Shown here: positions 10,816 to 22,360 of the stretch, one piece after another | How positions within the stretch are numbered: position 1 is the first letter of the stretch | Layout: each line of letters begins with the position of its first letter | Assembly: GCA_023213395.1 (NCBI GenBank) | Contig: CM041465.1 | Coordinates: 109,871,741-109,935,740, forward strand | DNA length: 64,000 nucleotides | Direction: 5' to 3' | From: Cycas panzhihuaensis | Lineage: Eukaryota > Cycadophyta | Position numbers and translations under genes: made by a program | The notes under the pieces: generated by a model | Told to the model about the DNA's origin: nothing | Seen by the model: only the letters and a program-made list of their open reading frames with translations | The model's database searches: none

Positions 10816-13060
10816 TGCTTATTGAGACTTCAAGGCCTCCTGACTGATTCTCAAACATGCCCATTACATTTTGGTCAAGACATTTCATTATCATATGCTG
10901 AATCCTTAAAATTTCAAGCACATGATATATATGTTTATCCTCCTCAAGATTCAACACAACTATATAACATACCCATGGAACAGGGATATCTAGATCCTTC
11001 GCACTATCCTGGTGATCGTTCTTTTCCATATCCTGCTTTCCCATAGGAAGAACCATCTTCTACTTGATTACATCCATCTTTTCCTGAGTTGATTCTTACT
11101 AGGATCCTTACCCCACTATGCATGCCTCGTTATCATAGTCCATTCCACATAGAGACTCATAGTATGTTATCTTTACCACAACATGTTTAGATTGATCCCT
11201 TAGGTGAATACTATGAGTTAATTGAGGTAGACCCTCCACCTAAAACCATGTGGTCTCCTCACCCTTCTCATCCTCCTTCACAAAGACCTATTTCAGACCT
11301 CATTCTCTACTTATGGAGGAAGTTGACAATCATAAATAAACTCATTCACAACCTCATTAAGCTTCTCATATATAGTAGATACAGGTTCATTCTTCCTATT
11401 CCATACCTCTTACTCATGGACATGATACCACTACTATTGCTTATGGTATTCCTAGCATTGTATACATACCCACTTCTAGTCAAGTGGTTATGGCCTCGCA
11501 TAGCTTATGCCTAATTCGGTCTTATTCTACTAGGATTACCTCTTCACATCCCTACTTCTTCTACCACTTAGATACCCCTTTATGCATCACATACTATCGG
11601 GTCCCATGGTGTTAGGCCTCGCCTACCATCACCTAGAGCATCTAATGTGATTTCCTCATCATAACATGTTTATCATACTCAATTACTACATTCACATGCT
11701 TTGGCACAGTAATCACAACTATTGGGGACTTCGAAGTCTATTTCTTCTTTACATATTCCTAGGCATAGTCCTAAACTTAATACTTTTTATACCTTTAATT
11801 CAAGTTTCCCACAAAACCTCATACCTCAAACCAATTCTATGGTTAACCCTATAACATGGTTTATTCCTTATTCTACTCTTCCACTTCATGATGTCCCACA
11901 ACAAAAATTGCAAGCACAATAACCTATACATTCATCTATTCCTCATATGTTATCCTTGCCTCAATGTCCTACTATGTTAAGGTTGAGGAGGCCCTTTCTA
12001 GACTATATGAAATCTTTCTTCCTACACGAGGTTTTGTTGTCATCTATACCCTCATTCTTTCTTACATTACCTAAATTTTCTCGTGGCTCATCTCAAGACC
12101 TTGCCTCTTTTATATAGGAATTTGCACTTGCTTGCACTAATTTTATGCTATATGATTATGTTATGATGTGTTTATTTCCTAAATCGCTTTAAGGTGATGC
12201 CTTGAAGTGGTTTTATCATCTTCCTTCAGCCTTGATTCTCTCATTCCAATAACTAGTCGACTCTTTTATCAACTACTTTGATATAGTAAGACCATTCAAG
12301 TCAGGCATCAAGTCCTTGTTAGCAATTAAACAAAATAATTATGAAACTTCAAGAGATTTTATTAGGAGATTTCAAGATGAAGTTTACGCTTGTCATTTAT
12401 ATCTTAATCCCAATTAGTTATTTTATCTATTTACCAATGCATTGAGGCCCCATATGCATTTAGAGGTTCTAAAACTTGGTCCTCAAATGTATGAGGAAAT
12501 AGTTGACCATTGTTTTGCTTTAGAGATATTTGAAATACAAATAGGTATTATGAAAGTTGGGAAACCTATGTTTTTTAAATAACCAGTTCATCCTACGAAG
12601 TCTACCTATCTTGAGTCTACATACAATCATCTTACTGCTTCAATTAGATCACTTGAGCATGCGATCACTAAGTTACGTGTTGATGGTCCATCTCCTACTC
12701 AATCCTCACAAGAGGCACAAGTAATCCACTTGACCAAGGGGAGGAAGAATTAAGCTCCTCCCTCACCTCCTCCTTCATCTAGAAAGATAAAATGGTACTC
12801 TTATCATTAGACTGATGTACGTGATAGGAGTGAGTACTAAACTATTCAAAATACAATCCATAATACAAACACTTAAGTAAACCGTTCTTCCAAGTCATCA
12901 CAAGACCAAATGATCCATAAGGATCTATTGCCTCAATATAGTAATAAAACTAGTAAAGAATATAAAGGCAAGGGGAAGCAGATATAAGACAATGAAGACC
13001 AACCTTCAAGTTATGATCTGTTGAAGAAAACTATCACTCCCAAAAATATTTAAACAAGAA
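10816..13060 (+). pseudogene. Tat-type gag of T0, broken
   Basis: The N-terminal part (from about 10816, RLQGLLTD) parallels the RLRGLPPLL start of T2 gag. The capsid core at about 12180-12560 reads GDALKWFYHLP, INYFDIVRPFKSGIKSLL and EVLKLGPQMYEE. These line up with GDALKWLSGLT, INYFDVARPFESGMKSLL and EVLKMGATTCDS in T2. A zinc-finger position near 12790 (KWYSYH) has lost its first Cys. Many in-frame stops (TAG, TAA) and frame changes show long decay. Function inferred from the family: particle formation and RNA packaging. Confidence 0.7.
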
Positions 13061-13119
13061 GAAACATTAATCAATCTCACCCACCTTCTAAAGGTAGGGA
13101 TACCAAGAGAACTAGAAAT

Positions 13120-13402
13120 ATGGTGGAGACTTCAAAGAGTGCAGGTCTATCTAAATCATCTGATGATTTGATAGTGAGGAATCTTGACTCTTTACATCTA
13201 GTACCCCCTCATCCCATTAGGTGTAGGTCCATTCCTTCTAGTTTAAAGGATGGATCTTTCTCTTTGATAGAAGAATTAAAGACCATTCATGTAGGCATTT
13301 TGGTTATCAATTTTCTTAAGCATTACCCCAAGCAACATCAACTTTTATTTGATACATTAGAAGTTCCTATAGTAGCTTCTTCAATTACTAGAATCATACC
13401 TC
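13120..13402 (+). pseudogene. Tat-type protease N-terminal region of T0, cut by T1
   Basis: An open stretch reads SFSLIEELKTIHVGILVINF then KHYPKQHQLLFD. This matches the pre-protease segment of T3 (FSVIDELYTMAAGMSIMDIL, then RSCPKQQTLLLE) and of T2 (MSLMDVLRSCPKQWALLLEA). The frame runs until the T1 LTR begins at 13403, so the active-site DNGS part is absent. The last codons before an in-frame stop (to 13416) are LTR sequence. Confidence 0.7.
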
Positions 13403-16400
13403 TGGGGAGTCACTAAATTTTGGAGAGATCAAGCCGATATGATTGACAACTTCATGGCCAAGGACCTACAAGAGCAAGGAAGAGAGATCACCCATAAAGG
13501 GCATTCGTGCATCAAAATGCAGGTTTAAGGACCCACAAATGGCACATAAACTCCCTTTCAGGTAACACCTCCTCGATTCAGATTTGGGGGTAAAAGAAGG
13601 ATCTCCTTGGTTGACTGAGTAACCTCTAGAAGGGCCCTCCCATCCTAGACGGCTAAGGAAGGGAGACAAAGGTGATGGCACACCTCTTCTTGTGAAGAGA
13701 GGAATGAGTGGAACAAGCCCTAGTGCAAAAGAGAAAAGACTCTCACGCAAGTCTGGAGTGGATAGAAGCATGAGTAGATGGAGGAGAATATGGGCTGAAG
13801 GACTAGCTTTAAGCTAAAAGGCAAAGCCAAAGCAAGCTTTACTAATAGAAAGGCAAGATAACCTTGAGAGGAGGTACTCCTAAGGTTCCAAACCTAAAAC
13901 AGGGTTAGGTACTGGAGAAAAACAAAGTAAATTATCCTTACGTTTATTTTCATTATGTAATAAGGTGATGTAGGGGTGAGGGTTATTGTTGTTTATGGCT
14001 GTTTCTTATAAATGAGAGAAATGAACTTCAAAAAAATATAATTCACTCACTCTCTTTTTCCTAAGCACTAACCTCCCTCTCTTTATCCTTCATAAATAAA
14101 GAAAGAAGGAGGGCAAGCAAACCACTAAGGAAAAAGAATGCGAGTGTGAAATACAAACCTACCCAATGATATATAAGGGAAAAGCAAAGTTCCAATGGAT
14201 GGATGTACAACCCACCTTGCCTAAATCCTAGTAGGAATGAGTGTTTAGGCAAAAACAAAAACAAGTAAGTGTATGACTAAAGGGAGTGGAACCTATTGGT
14301 GTAAGTTAGCTATTTCCCACTATGCAATCTAAACGAGGCAGGTAATAACAACAAATAGAATGCAAGTAATATAATCCTTTCATCTTTCTTTTCATTTGGG
14401 AGCATAAAAGAGAGGGGAGAGAAGGGTGATAATAAGAAAGACAAGGTAGAGTAACATACCCAGGAGTTAGATAATCAATGTAGAATCTTCCTTGCTTCTT
14501 TCGCCATCCAAACTCTTCTCCTTAATGCACCTTACCACGAATGGCATAGTGAGAGGAGTACCGGTGGAAAGGGGGAGGGGGCATGCTTACCTTCCCCAAA
14601 AACTTAAACGTAAAAGAAACTGAAAAGAAAGGATAAATGCTTCTATAGAAATTTTAAAGCATAATAATAATAACAAGGAAAGGAAGGTGTACCTATAATA
14701 GAGACCTCTATTCACTCCAAAGCATGCAAAACCTGCACAACACAAAGTTTGTCCTTTCCCAAAGGGCATTGGATATGTGTGGGAGTAAATGCATGCAAGG
14801 AAATGTATATGCATGTATATATTCATTTTGGAAGGAAAAGAAGCAAAAAAAAATAGACTTAATAGATATCTACTAAGTAACAAATGTGTAATGTTAGTAT
14901 TGTTCACCTTGTATGCACAACCAACAAGTAATGTGGGAAAGAGGGGGTAAAAGGGAAGAAAATATGTAGCCTCATAATGGCTAATCCTCCCAACTAAATG
15001 CTCCACACATTCCCCAAGCACCCAAGATAAAGGCTAAGAAGGTCAAGACCACTCAATAGTAGGTGCAAAGCAGGTTTTTTGCAAATGGAAAAGAGGTAGT
15101 GAGAAAGCCGTAAAAGATTACAAAAGTTACAAAGTGCAACTTTTGTAGGATTTTGCAAGAACAAGCCCTAAAGCTACAAAGGCATGAAATAGGGCTGAAA
15201 ACCAAGTTATATGTTATCTTTAATGACTGGTTGGAAGCATAGCAAGGAGCTACCTACATCGTAATCAACAAAAATCCCCACTCCAATAGTTTCTTGGGTA
15301 AGCAAGGAAGGTATAGAAGAGGAAAAAGGAAGGAGAGAAGGGGGCTTCCCTTAAGGAGAAGGCGTGTGGGTATGGAACTCTGCTTAAGACTCCTTTCACT
15401 CTCCCGTGAACCTCTTTTCCTACTACCTCCTTGAATAGACCCTGGAAAACACTTGGGGAGGAACTGGCCAAGTAATAAAGAAGGATGGTTTGCCTCCCAA
15501 CATGATAGAAGAGAAGGAAAACTTTACATATGCGAGTAGGAAAAAGACTAGTAAAAGAACATCTATGCTTTGAAAGGAAAAGATAAAAATATATTTGAAG
15601 GTACCTAGTAAGGGTAGATCTATGGCATATCTACTAGACAAGTAGGGTGAGAAAGAGAGTTTCCTTTGGGGATTATTGGAAAACCCCTATAGTATCGTAG
15701 AAGAGGAGCACCACCTATGGAAAAGGTGAAGTTTGAGGCTTGGTAGGATGCTTGGAGTGTGGCTCTGCCTTAGCCAACACTACACATGTAATCTACATTT
15801 CCTGTGTTGTAGGAATTGGTAGATGGAAGGTGGAGTGAATATAGTAGAGTTAAAACCTATTTCAAAACTTATTAAGAGGATAAGAGAGAGATAGTGAGAA
15901 AAGGAATAAATGAGGTGAATTTTGGGATTTTAAGCCCAACCCTAGCTCAGTGAACGATTAGGGTTTTCCCTCGGCAGGAATCAACTCACTTCCATGTAGT
16001 AATTTCATAAGTAATGTGAAATTAGTTGTGGATAAATAAAAAAAGAGTTGTGAATAGTCACCCTCTGCTAAACTTCACAGTACTGTGAAGTTTGTAGCGG
16101 TACCACAGACTTTACAGTGATGCAACCAAAATTAAGACAAAAAAGAAAGGGAGGAGACTGGAGGATTCCAAAAGGAGGAAATCCTAGACCTTAAGGGAGC
16201 ATGTTGTAGTGCCAAGGTGTCAAGGAGGAGTCATGGAACCTAGAAGGATCGTAGTAGTTGAGAAATAATGGTCAAGGACTCTGAAAAAGAGATAAATGGT
16301 GCAAAAAAGATGGCAACTAGGCCTAGGCAAGGTGCTAAGGGTTATGTCATACCAATAAATGATGTGAAATAGGATACAAGAGCTAGAAGTGCTTGGGGAC

Positions 16401-16652
16401 ATTGTGGAGACCTGGCTAAGAGTTGTGGAGTACCATGGGATATGTATCCCAAGTCATTATAGGCTAAAAGTATCAATATATAATATGAACAAGCAAGCAA
16501 TGTAGAGTGATTGTATAATCAATCAATCAGGATGCAATGTGAGTGATGAGCCTGAATCAAACATTTCTGAAACTAATGAAAGGGAAGATAGAAACATACT
16601 TGAACTTACCTGAGTCGAGTCAGCCATGTCCATTCCTAGAAGCCAAGAAACA
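13403..16652 (-). repeat. 3' LTR of T1 (Tat family)
   Basis: The right end (CTTGAACTTACCTGAGTCGA, then AGCCAAGAAACA) matches the T2 LTR right end. The left part shows diverged homology to the T2 LTR (GATCACCCATAAAGGGCATTCGTGCATC against the GTAACTACCACGCAAAGCG region). The left boundary, TGGGGAG at 13403, is inferred from where T0 protease homology stops and from alignment distance, so it is good to a few tens of bases. At about 3.25 kb it is longer than the other LTRs (2.5-2.8 kb), so extra inserted sequence is likely. Confidence 0.7.
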
Positions 16653-16730
16653 CTGCCCCCTTAGCAGCAGAGCCTCACTACTTAGAAATGTGGTGCAGTG
16701 GTAAATGCTAGTAATACAAAGGTTAGTAAC
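16653..16730 (-). other. Last 78 bases of the T1 interior before its 3' LTR
   Basis: Aligns with T2 positions 19280-19360 (GGTGCAGTGGTAAATGCTAG against GGTGCGATGGCAAATGCTGG). It ends in the GTAAC that was duplicated when T2 inserted. Confidence 0.8.
16726..16730. repeat. Target site duplication, left copy (GTAAC), of T2
   Basis: GTAAC directly precedes the T2 LTR and is repeated at 29075-29079 after the other LTR. Confidence 0.85.
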
Positions 16731-19279
16731 TGGACGCGCTGCTACGGGATAACTACCTAACTGATAGGCATGGGAGGAGTAAGTGATGAAATGATAGAAA
16801 GTGGAACCTAAAAGGCGGGTAACTACCACGCAAAGCGCCCCGTGCACTGGAGCGCGAGTTCAGGATCTGCAATGGAGTATGGCTACTACTGGGCGACCCT
16901 TCCCCACCTCGATCAAGGGGCGAAGGTACATAGGATGAACCTGAGTTAACCCGGGAATAGGACCCTCCCACCCTTGGGTGGCCAGAAGGGGGGAAGAGAA
17001 GGCCTACTGGAGACAGGCCAAGAGTAATCCTACGAATCGACCAGGATGCACGAGCGATGTGGGAAGCAAAGCGCTCGTGCGGTTAAGGAAAAGGAAGGAA
17101 AGGTAAGGACAAAGAAAACTCTTACAATGTTTCCTACGGATAATAGGGGTGCATGCGACAAAGCAAACAAATAAAGGGTTTCTTTTAATCTTTCAATGTT
17201 CTAATTACTAAGAAAAGAATAAAAGGAAGAAACAGGGTAGCGAAGAGGAAAGGAAGTGTGCACCTGGGCCGAAGGCGTGCGAGATGACGTAGCCTCCACG
17301 AGGAGCACCCAACCACTCCGCGCGATGTCTGGGATGCGGGATGCAGCATGGACAAAAGGGGGGTTCCTTACCCTCCCTGGAAAAGTAAATGCAATACCAA
17401 AGGAAGGAAAGGACCGCTAACTAGTAAATGAGATAGCATAAAACATGATACACGCAACGAGCACTTACCGGTAGAGAGGCCAACGGGCAACGTTCTCCGT
17501 GCATCTCGAGTAATTGAAGCAACAGGGTCTCCCTCTTCCAGAAGGAAGAGCGAACATGCAACACAAAGATCTAACAATATATGCCTAGCAACATAAACAA
17601 GAGTCTAAATATACATGCATTAGTGTTAGTCCAATAAGGAAAATACCAAAGGAAAGTGATCCAAATGAAAGGAAACAACAAGGCAAGCCTCGGTGTGGCC
17701 TATTTCCCGCAAAAGGTGCCCCAACCTCCCAGGGAGCCACAAGGCGTGAGGAGAAAGTCAAGAACCAAGGTTTGGAAAAATGGTTGAAAAAGGGGCAAGA
17801 GAGACCCAAAGATACCCACGGGGGACCGGGATGCTACGGGGAGCAAACCGGGTGACCGTGGAGCAAGGGTGAAGTAAGAACCCGTAGTTGGGGCCTATGG
17901 GTGGCACCCAAACCTGAACAAAGGGTCCCAAATTAGCGCTGCAACTTGTGACAGCGCTGGTTTGGGCGACCAAAGGGAGCCTTCAAACCTTTGTTTACAA
18001 GCCAAGAAAAGCACGAGGCGAGAGGGAGGTTTTGGGGGGCTAAGAGCCGCCTAGGGAGCGTGGAAGGTAGTACGGAATCCACCCAGCTCCTCTCCAAAAC
18101 CTATGCAACCCCTCAACGCCGCTGCCTTGACAAAGAAACACAGTAAGAAGCACAGGGAGAGTGGTATTACAGTCCTCCAAAGGGAGGAAAACCAACTCTC
18201 ACGGAACAAGTAGGAACAAATAAGTTGAAGCATAAATATCACAAAAAAATAAATACAAAATGAAGGATACCTGGGAAGGGGAGGCAAGGGATTTGCCTCA
18301 GCTAAAGGACAGCAAAGAAGGGCTGGAAAAATAGCCTAGATCTGGAGTGGAGCAGGCTTGAGGCCCTGCTACGGGGTGTGATGGGAAACACCTGCAAACG
18401 AGGAACTCGTGATCGCACGAGTAGAAACCGGTGAAACCGCTTCAAAGGAGCCCTCTCCAAGGCGTTTGAGGGCCGAGAGAATGTCTCGGTGAGTCAAAGG
18501 AGAGCCTTGTATGAAGAGGTGCAGTCCGATTCAGCAAAGAACAAGCAGAGAAGAAGAGCAGCAGAGAGTGTTTTGTTGAGAGCAACTTCTAATGTGAGCC
18601 AAAAAATCTTTGAATATGAGCCTATAAGGGCTTACGTACTCAAGCATAACCCTAACCCATGCGATTAGGCGCGTTGGAAGAGAATTAAGGCGTGAGCCAC
18701 GTGGCAGTTTCGCAATAAATGCGAAATTGCCACGGTGAATTTTAAAAAATAATCTGAGATAGTCGCATCACGAATATTCGCAGCATCGGATATTCCCGTG
18801 ATCGCGAAAAATCTGGCGGTACGCGCCTAGGGCTGAAAATAGGGCCCACCAACCAGTCCAGGATGGGGGCAGACGACCGAAAAGGCTGACATAGCGCTAA
18901 AACACCCACCCGGGAGCAAACAAGCCAACAAAACGGGTCCAAAGGAGCAAAAATAGGGCTCAAGTGGGGTGGCAAGTTGACCAAACGATGATGAGTCATC
19001 ACACGGGCAGAGGTGGCGCAAACCTAGTGGATCCTGGAGCGAGGAGGCGATGCGGGAAGTAATACGGTCACTGTGGTGCCACACTCACTGGGAGTGTGCC
19101 CCTGCTATAGTCGTCATAGGCTAAAATAAGTGTGGACAACTACAAGGCCGCCCACAAAGTCATACACATGCAGATACGCAAGCAAACATCCAGTAAAAGA
19201 AAGCGATGATAATGCAAGAGACATACCTGCACTTACCTGAGTCGGTGATTCCGTATCCATTCCCAGAAGCCGGGAAACA
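16731..19279 (-). repeat. 3' LTR of T2 (left copy)
   Basis: This 2549-bp LTR starts (plus strand) TGGACGCGCTGCTACGGG and ends AGCCGGGAAACA. It matches 26545-29074 throughout. The differences are mostly one- to few-base indels and C/T or G/A changes. A reverse-strand 5' splice-donor-like word CAGGTAAGT lies at 19231-19239, conserved in every LTR of this family in the window. Confidence 0.93.
18696..18733. promoter_or_regulatory. G-box palindrome and 14-bp hairpin in the T2 LTR (left copy)
   Basis: GCCACGTGGC (18696-18705) is a perfect palindrome containing CACGTG, the plant G-box core bound by bZIP and bHLH factors. It overlaps an inverted repeat of arms GTGGCAGTTTCGCA and TGCGAAATTGCCAC with loop ATAAA (18701-18733), one mismatch in 14. 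The same pair is at 28513-28550, and the G-box alone at 32812-32821 in T3. A role as U3 promoter element is inferred. Confidence 0.55.
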
Positions 19280-19689
19280 TCGCCTCGGCAGAGCCTCGCC
19301 GCTCGGAAGCCTGGTGCGATGGCAAATGCTGGCAACACAATTGTCAGTGGCACATGTGTATATAGATATATCAATCAAGATCATAACAATAGGCAAGGGT
19401 GCTGGCGAGTGTCATGGCGGGACGCATGGATACGAAAGCGGCAGTGGAGACAACATAGGGGCTGCCTATGGGCCACCTGGAAACCGACTGGGAGAATGAG
19501 ACAGGTGAGGGGGCTGCCCCCACCACAAAGGATGCAAAGGAACATATATAGCTAAATAAAGAACAAATAGTGGGTACCATAGTTTTACCTCATTAGTAAC
19601 CCAGTTTCGGAGGTGCGAACGGATCACAAAGCAAAGTGACAGATGACCTGGGGCTTGGGCGACGGGAAGGCCAGGCAAACCTCAGGGAC
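19280..19689 (-). other. T2 3' untranslated interior next to the 3' LTR
   Basis: Aligns with the T1 segment 16653-16730 plus 29080-29450. No ORF is conserved between the two until the RNase H C-terminus begins. The LTR-proximal part is CG-rich in T2 and TG/CA-rich in T1. Confidence 0.6.
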
Positions 19690-20095
19690 TGGCCGTGAGG
19701 AGGGAGAGGCTCAAGGATGAGGCGAACAAGGCTATCTGCCTCAGCGTTGAGGGCCCAAGGGATATGCTGGATATCGACAGAAGAAAAGCGGGCCAGGAGG
19801 GATCTGGCGGCAGAAGTGAGAGTCCTCAAGTGAGGGCATCGCACCTGGTAAACCTGGGTGAGATGGGACACCACAACTTGAGAGTCGTAAAATAAAACAA
19901 TGGGTCCGTGATGAAAACGGAGAGCATCGATGGGGCTTCAATAACGGTGTATACTCACCGTTGTTGGTAGCCTCTAGGAGGAAGATCAGGCGAGGAGATC
20001 ATGTCCGGAAGAGTCATGGAGGATCCACGCAATGCAGAAGGTCCAGGGTTACCGCGTCTTCCGCCGTCGGTAAAGATGTGTATGACATCGGCATA
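19690..20095 (-). pseudogene. 3'-terminal RNase H (RVT_3/archaeal type) of T2
   Basis: The minus-strand translation starts near 20090 with HIFTDGGRRGNPGP, the N-terminal signature of the RVT_3-type RNase H (TDGxxxGNPGP; Asp codon near 20070). The C-terminal part (open from 19874) reads RSLLARFSSVDIQHIPWALN then AEADSL, the usual RNase H ending (IxxIPRxxNxxADxLA). A frame break separates the halves, and the central NNxAEY block is not clear. It is not next to RT. It sits after the integrase C-terminus and the antisense ORF, just before the 3' LTR. Tat elements are known to have acquired a second RNase H of this type; whether this one is functional is unknown. Confidence 0.68.
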
Positions 20096-20596
20096 CGTAA
20101 TCCAAGCAATCGATGGGTGATGAAAGCAACGCACAACAAGTCAGCAGAAAGTGGCCGTGAAGGGTAGGAGGACCTAGCAATGAGGTAACCCAGGGCGAGA
20201 GCAGACAATCCGATCGCCGGCGGAGAGCAGTCGGACGGGAAAAAACCCTTGGAGTGCCAAAAGGTCGCCTCTAGAAAGCGAAACATGCCCCTGAGTGGGG
20301 GGGCATTCCTTTTAGGGACTCCAAGAGTGAGAAAAGACTGCGAAAATGAGTCCAGGGCGGCGAAACGAGCCGAACGAGTATAAACTCGGCAGCACGAGTA
20401 AGCGTGTAAAGCGACAGAAGGCCCGCAAAAGCGCGATGATGATGCACCATAAATGCCCTTGCAGGAGGGAAAAAAGGGCATCAACATAGCGCGTTTGACG
20501 ACAGGGCCAGAAGGTAAAGGTAATCGGGGCAACGAGACGGTCCCAACAACTGACGCGAGACCAAAAACAGAGGAAGTGCCCATTGGGGGCCCCGCC

Positions 20597-20605
20597 TATA
20601 TAAGG
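20597..20605 (+). promoter_or_regulatory. TATA-like site upstream of the T2 antisense ORF
   Basis: TATATAAGG on the plus strand, followed by purine-rich sequence, lies about 280 bases before the ATG of the antisense ORF. The same word occurs at the homologous place in T1 (30489-30497), although the surroundings have diverged heavily. This supports a conserved plus-strand promoter inside the element. Confidence 0.5.
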
Positions 20606-20876
20606 AAATCGACGGGAAAATGGATTCATTTTCACCGGCCTCGCATCTGAAACCAGAGCCATTTCCTTACGCAGCGGAGCGCCGCCCAACTTTGGAGGCA
20701 CGCAGAGGGAGATCAGACCATCGGATCGGAGAGCGGGGAGAGCCAACACGACCGACCAGACGATATGGTAGTAGCAAGACCAGATCCAGTGAGTGGAAAT
20801 CACTAAACCTGACCCAAATTGAAGTTCAAAGTTTGTTGCTTTTAGTGAGATATAGACTGACACATGGCGTGTTGCA

Positions 20877-21503
20877 TTGGCAGGTATAGCAGAGATCAGG
20901 AGACTGATAGAGGCTGTGGCGAGGGAGATATTCCCTCAGGTGTATGCAGAGGGGCAACCGCCCATCCAGGCAGGCGATGAGCCTAGAGCAGCGGGAGCCC
21001 ACAGAGAGGCATTCGCCCCGATGGTGAGGGCGAGGGACATATGGGCTGCAGAGTCCCAAGAGCACGCTACGTCCCAGGGACGACTGCAGCAGGAGAGAGA
21101 TGATGCGAGACGCGAGCGAGATGACGCGCGACACGAGAGAGATGAGCTGCGAGGACGGGTCCAAACTCTAGAGGCACAGGGTGGTGCAAAGTGAGATAGC
21201 GAGAGCAGGACCCAGCTGATAATCGTCACAGAGCGTCTCCGGATGACAGAGGAGGTACTCCGGGGGGAGCGGGATCGTATCCAGGCCAGATACGATCAGC
21301 TAGTAGCGCAGATGGTCTCGAGGTCGAGCCGGAGCAGGACACGGACCCACACGACGGCGATGACCCCGAGACGACCTAGGGATAAGGAGAGCGAGGCAGG
21401 CAGCTCGCGGAGGCCCAGGAGGAGCCTCGGAGGCATGTGGTCCCCAGGAGAGGGATCACAGAGACCAGGAGATGGCACCCCAGGAGCGGGGCCACAGCAG
21501 TAG
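20877..21503 (+). pseudogene. Antisense extra ORF of T2: coiled coil with Arg/Ser-rich tail
   Basis: A plus-strand ORF opposite to gag-pol. It is one frame from ATG 20877 to 21503, broken only by TGA at 21192-21194. Residues 1-55 are Ala/Glu-rich. Residues 60-105 form a charged heptad region (QQERDDARRERDDARHERDE) typical of a coiled coil. After the stop the frame resumes with another charged stretch (TEEVLRGERDRIQARYDQL) and ends in an Arg/Ser/Gly/Pro-rich tail. The T1 counterpart (to 32206) has a plant-mobile-domain-like part upstream that is deleted in T2. Extra antisense ORFs between pol and the 3' LTR are known in Tat-lineage elements; their role is unknown. Confidence 0.6.
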
Positions 21504-22170
21504 GACATGTACATGCAAATATGACGGGGGAAAGCACGGGCCTCCAGGGGGTCATATATAGGACCATATGATTGTACCCCCCCTGCAAGGACACCAGCTT
21601 CCCAGGATATATGATGACATGACTTTTGATATGTATATATATATGCATGGGGTGATCAGAACCCCATTTGGATATGAGATACTATGTATGATGTGTCATA
21701 TGTGGATGATATGTATATTTATTTTTGTGTATTATGAATGTTATGTTGCAGATGTTTTATGTTGTGGATATTTTGTTATATGACGCACACGTTTCCTCCC
21801 ATGTACGACCACACGCCTAACAGGGGCACACACACACGCCGTGAGCAGGACGACATAGAAGTGTGAGGTTAGGGAGTAGGACGGAGTACATGTCTACAGG
21901 AGAGCATAGCGGGATATGCGAAGGAAACAGTGGGCAGGAAAATGGGAGCAACGATGCCCCCAAGTGTCTTCCTGATTGGGGGATGCCCAAGCAAGACGAC
22001 ACAAGGGTTCCCAAGAGAGTATGGGAATGCGGGTTCCGCGGAAGGAACCGAAAAGAAGAAGGAGGAATCCATCTTAAGTTGCCACTCTACCCGTGGTTGG
22101 GAAGAATGGGGACAACCTAAGATGGTAGTTTAGGCTCGTTTCGGAGCAAGGCGAAGGAATCGCCAAGGGA
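21504..22170. other. Convergent spacer between the antisense ORF and the pol end
   Basis: The antisense ORF (plus) ends at 21503 and the pol remnant (minus) ends at 22171, so the two transcripts would meet tail to tail here. The middle (21600-21785) is strikingly AT-rich against the GC-rich rest of T2, with TATATATATATGCATG, as expected for 3' ends and poly(A) sites. No other coding signal is visible. Confidence 0.5.
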
Positions 22171-22360
22171 TCATGCGTAAAACTTCTTAAGGAACATCCC
22201 ATTAATGGCTTTCTCAAATTCGAGCCCTTCTAGGGTGGCTATCCTGTAAGCACCATTATCGAGGGATTCGATGACAAAGGGACCAACCCATCGGGGTTCG
22301 AACTTGGTCAAGCGGTCAATGGAAGTAATGAGCCCGTCTGTCGCTCTACCTCCATCTTAA
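22171..22360 (-). pseudogene. Integrase C-terminal GPF module of T2
   Basis: The minus-strand translation reads LTKFEPRWVGPFVIESLDNG then AYRIATLEG, and ends KKFYA followed by TGA (22171-22173). This is the GPY/F module and usual end of a Tat integrase. Directly upstream the frame turns into the pre-RT linker, so RT, pol RNase H and the integrase zinc and catalytic domains are absent. On its own the module has no catalytic activity. Its intact frame and natural stop suggest the deletion is recent, or that the fusion is simply carried along. Confidence 0.78.

Larger units (their letters stand above)
10498..13402 (+). mobile_element. T0: truncated Tat-family Ty3/gypsy gag-protease fragment
   Basis: The plus-strand gag and protease start are homologous to those of T2 (minus, 26376-23000) and T3 (58862-62000). 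On the left it abuts the copia 3' LTR, and on the right it stops exactly where the T1 LTR begins (13402/13403). The remainder of T0 therefore probably lies beyond T1, outside the window. The first 320 bases have no recognisable coding content. It is the most decayed Tat copy here, with stops every few dozen codons. Confidence 0.75.

Noticed and set aside
14587-15021. 144-codon minus-strand open frame in the T1 LTR
   Set aside because: It lies inside an LTR, is rich in Leu/Phe/Tyr as expected of reversed purine-rich DNA, and has no counterpart in the T2 or T3 LTRs.
20014-20863. Two overlapping minus-strand open frames of 189 and 183 codons in T2
   Set aside because: They overlap in different frames in GC-rich DNA, are not kept open in the T1 homolog, and lie over the presumed promoter/leader of the antisense ORF. 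I see no domain in them apart from the RNase H at the low end, which is in a different frame.
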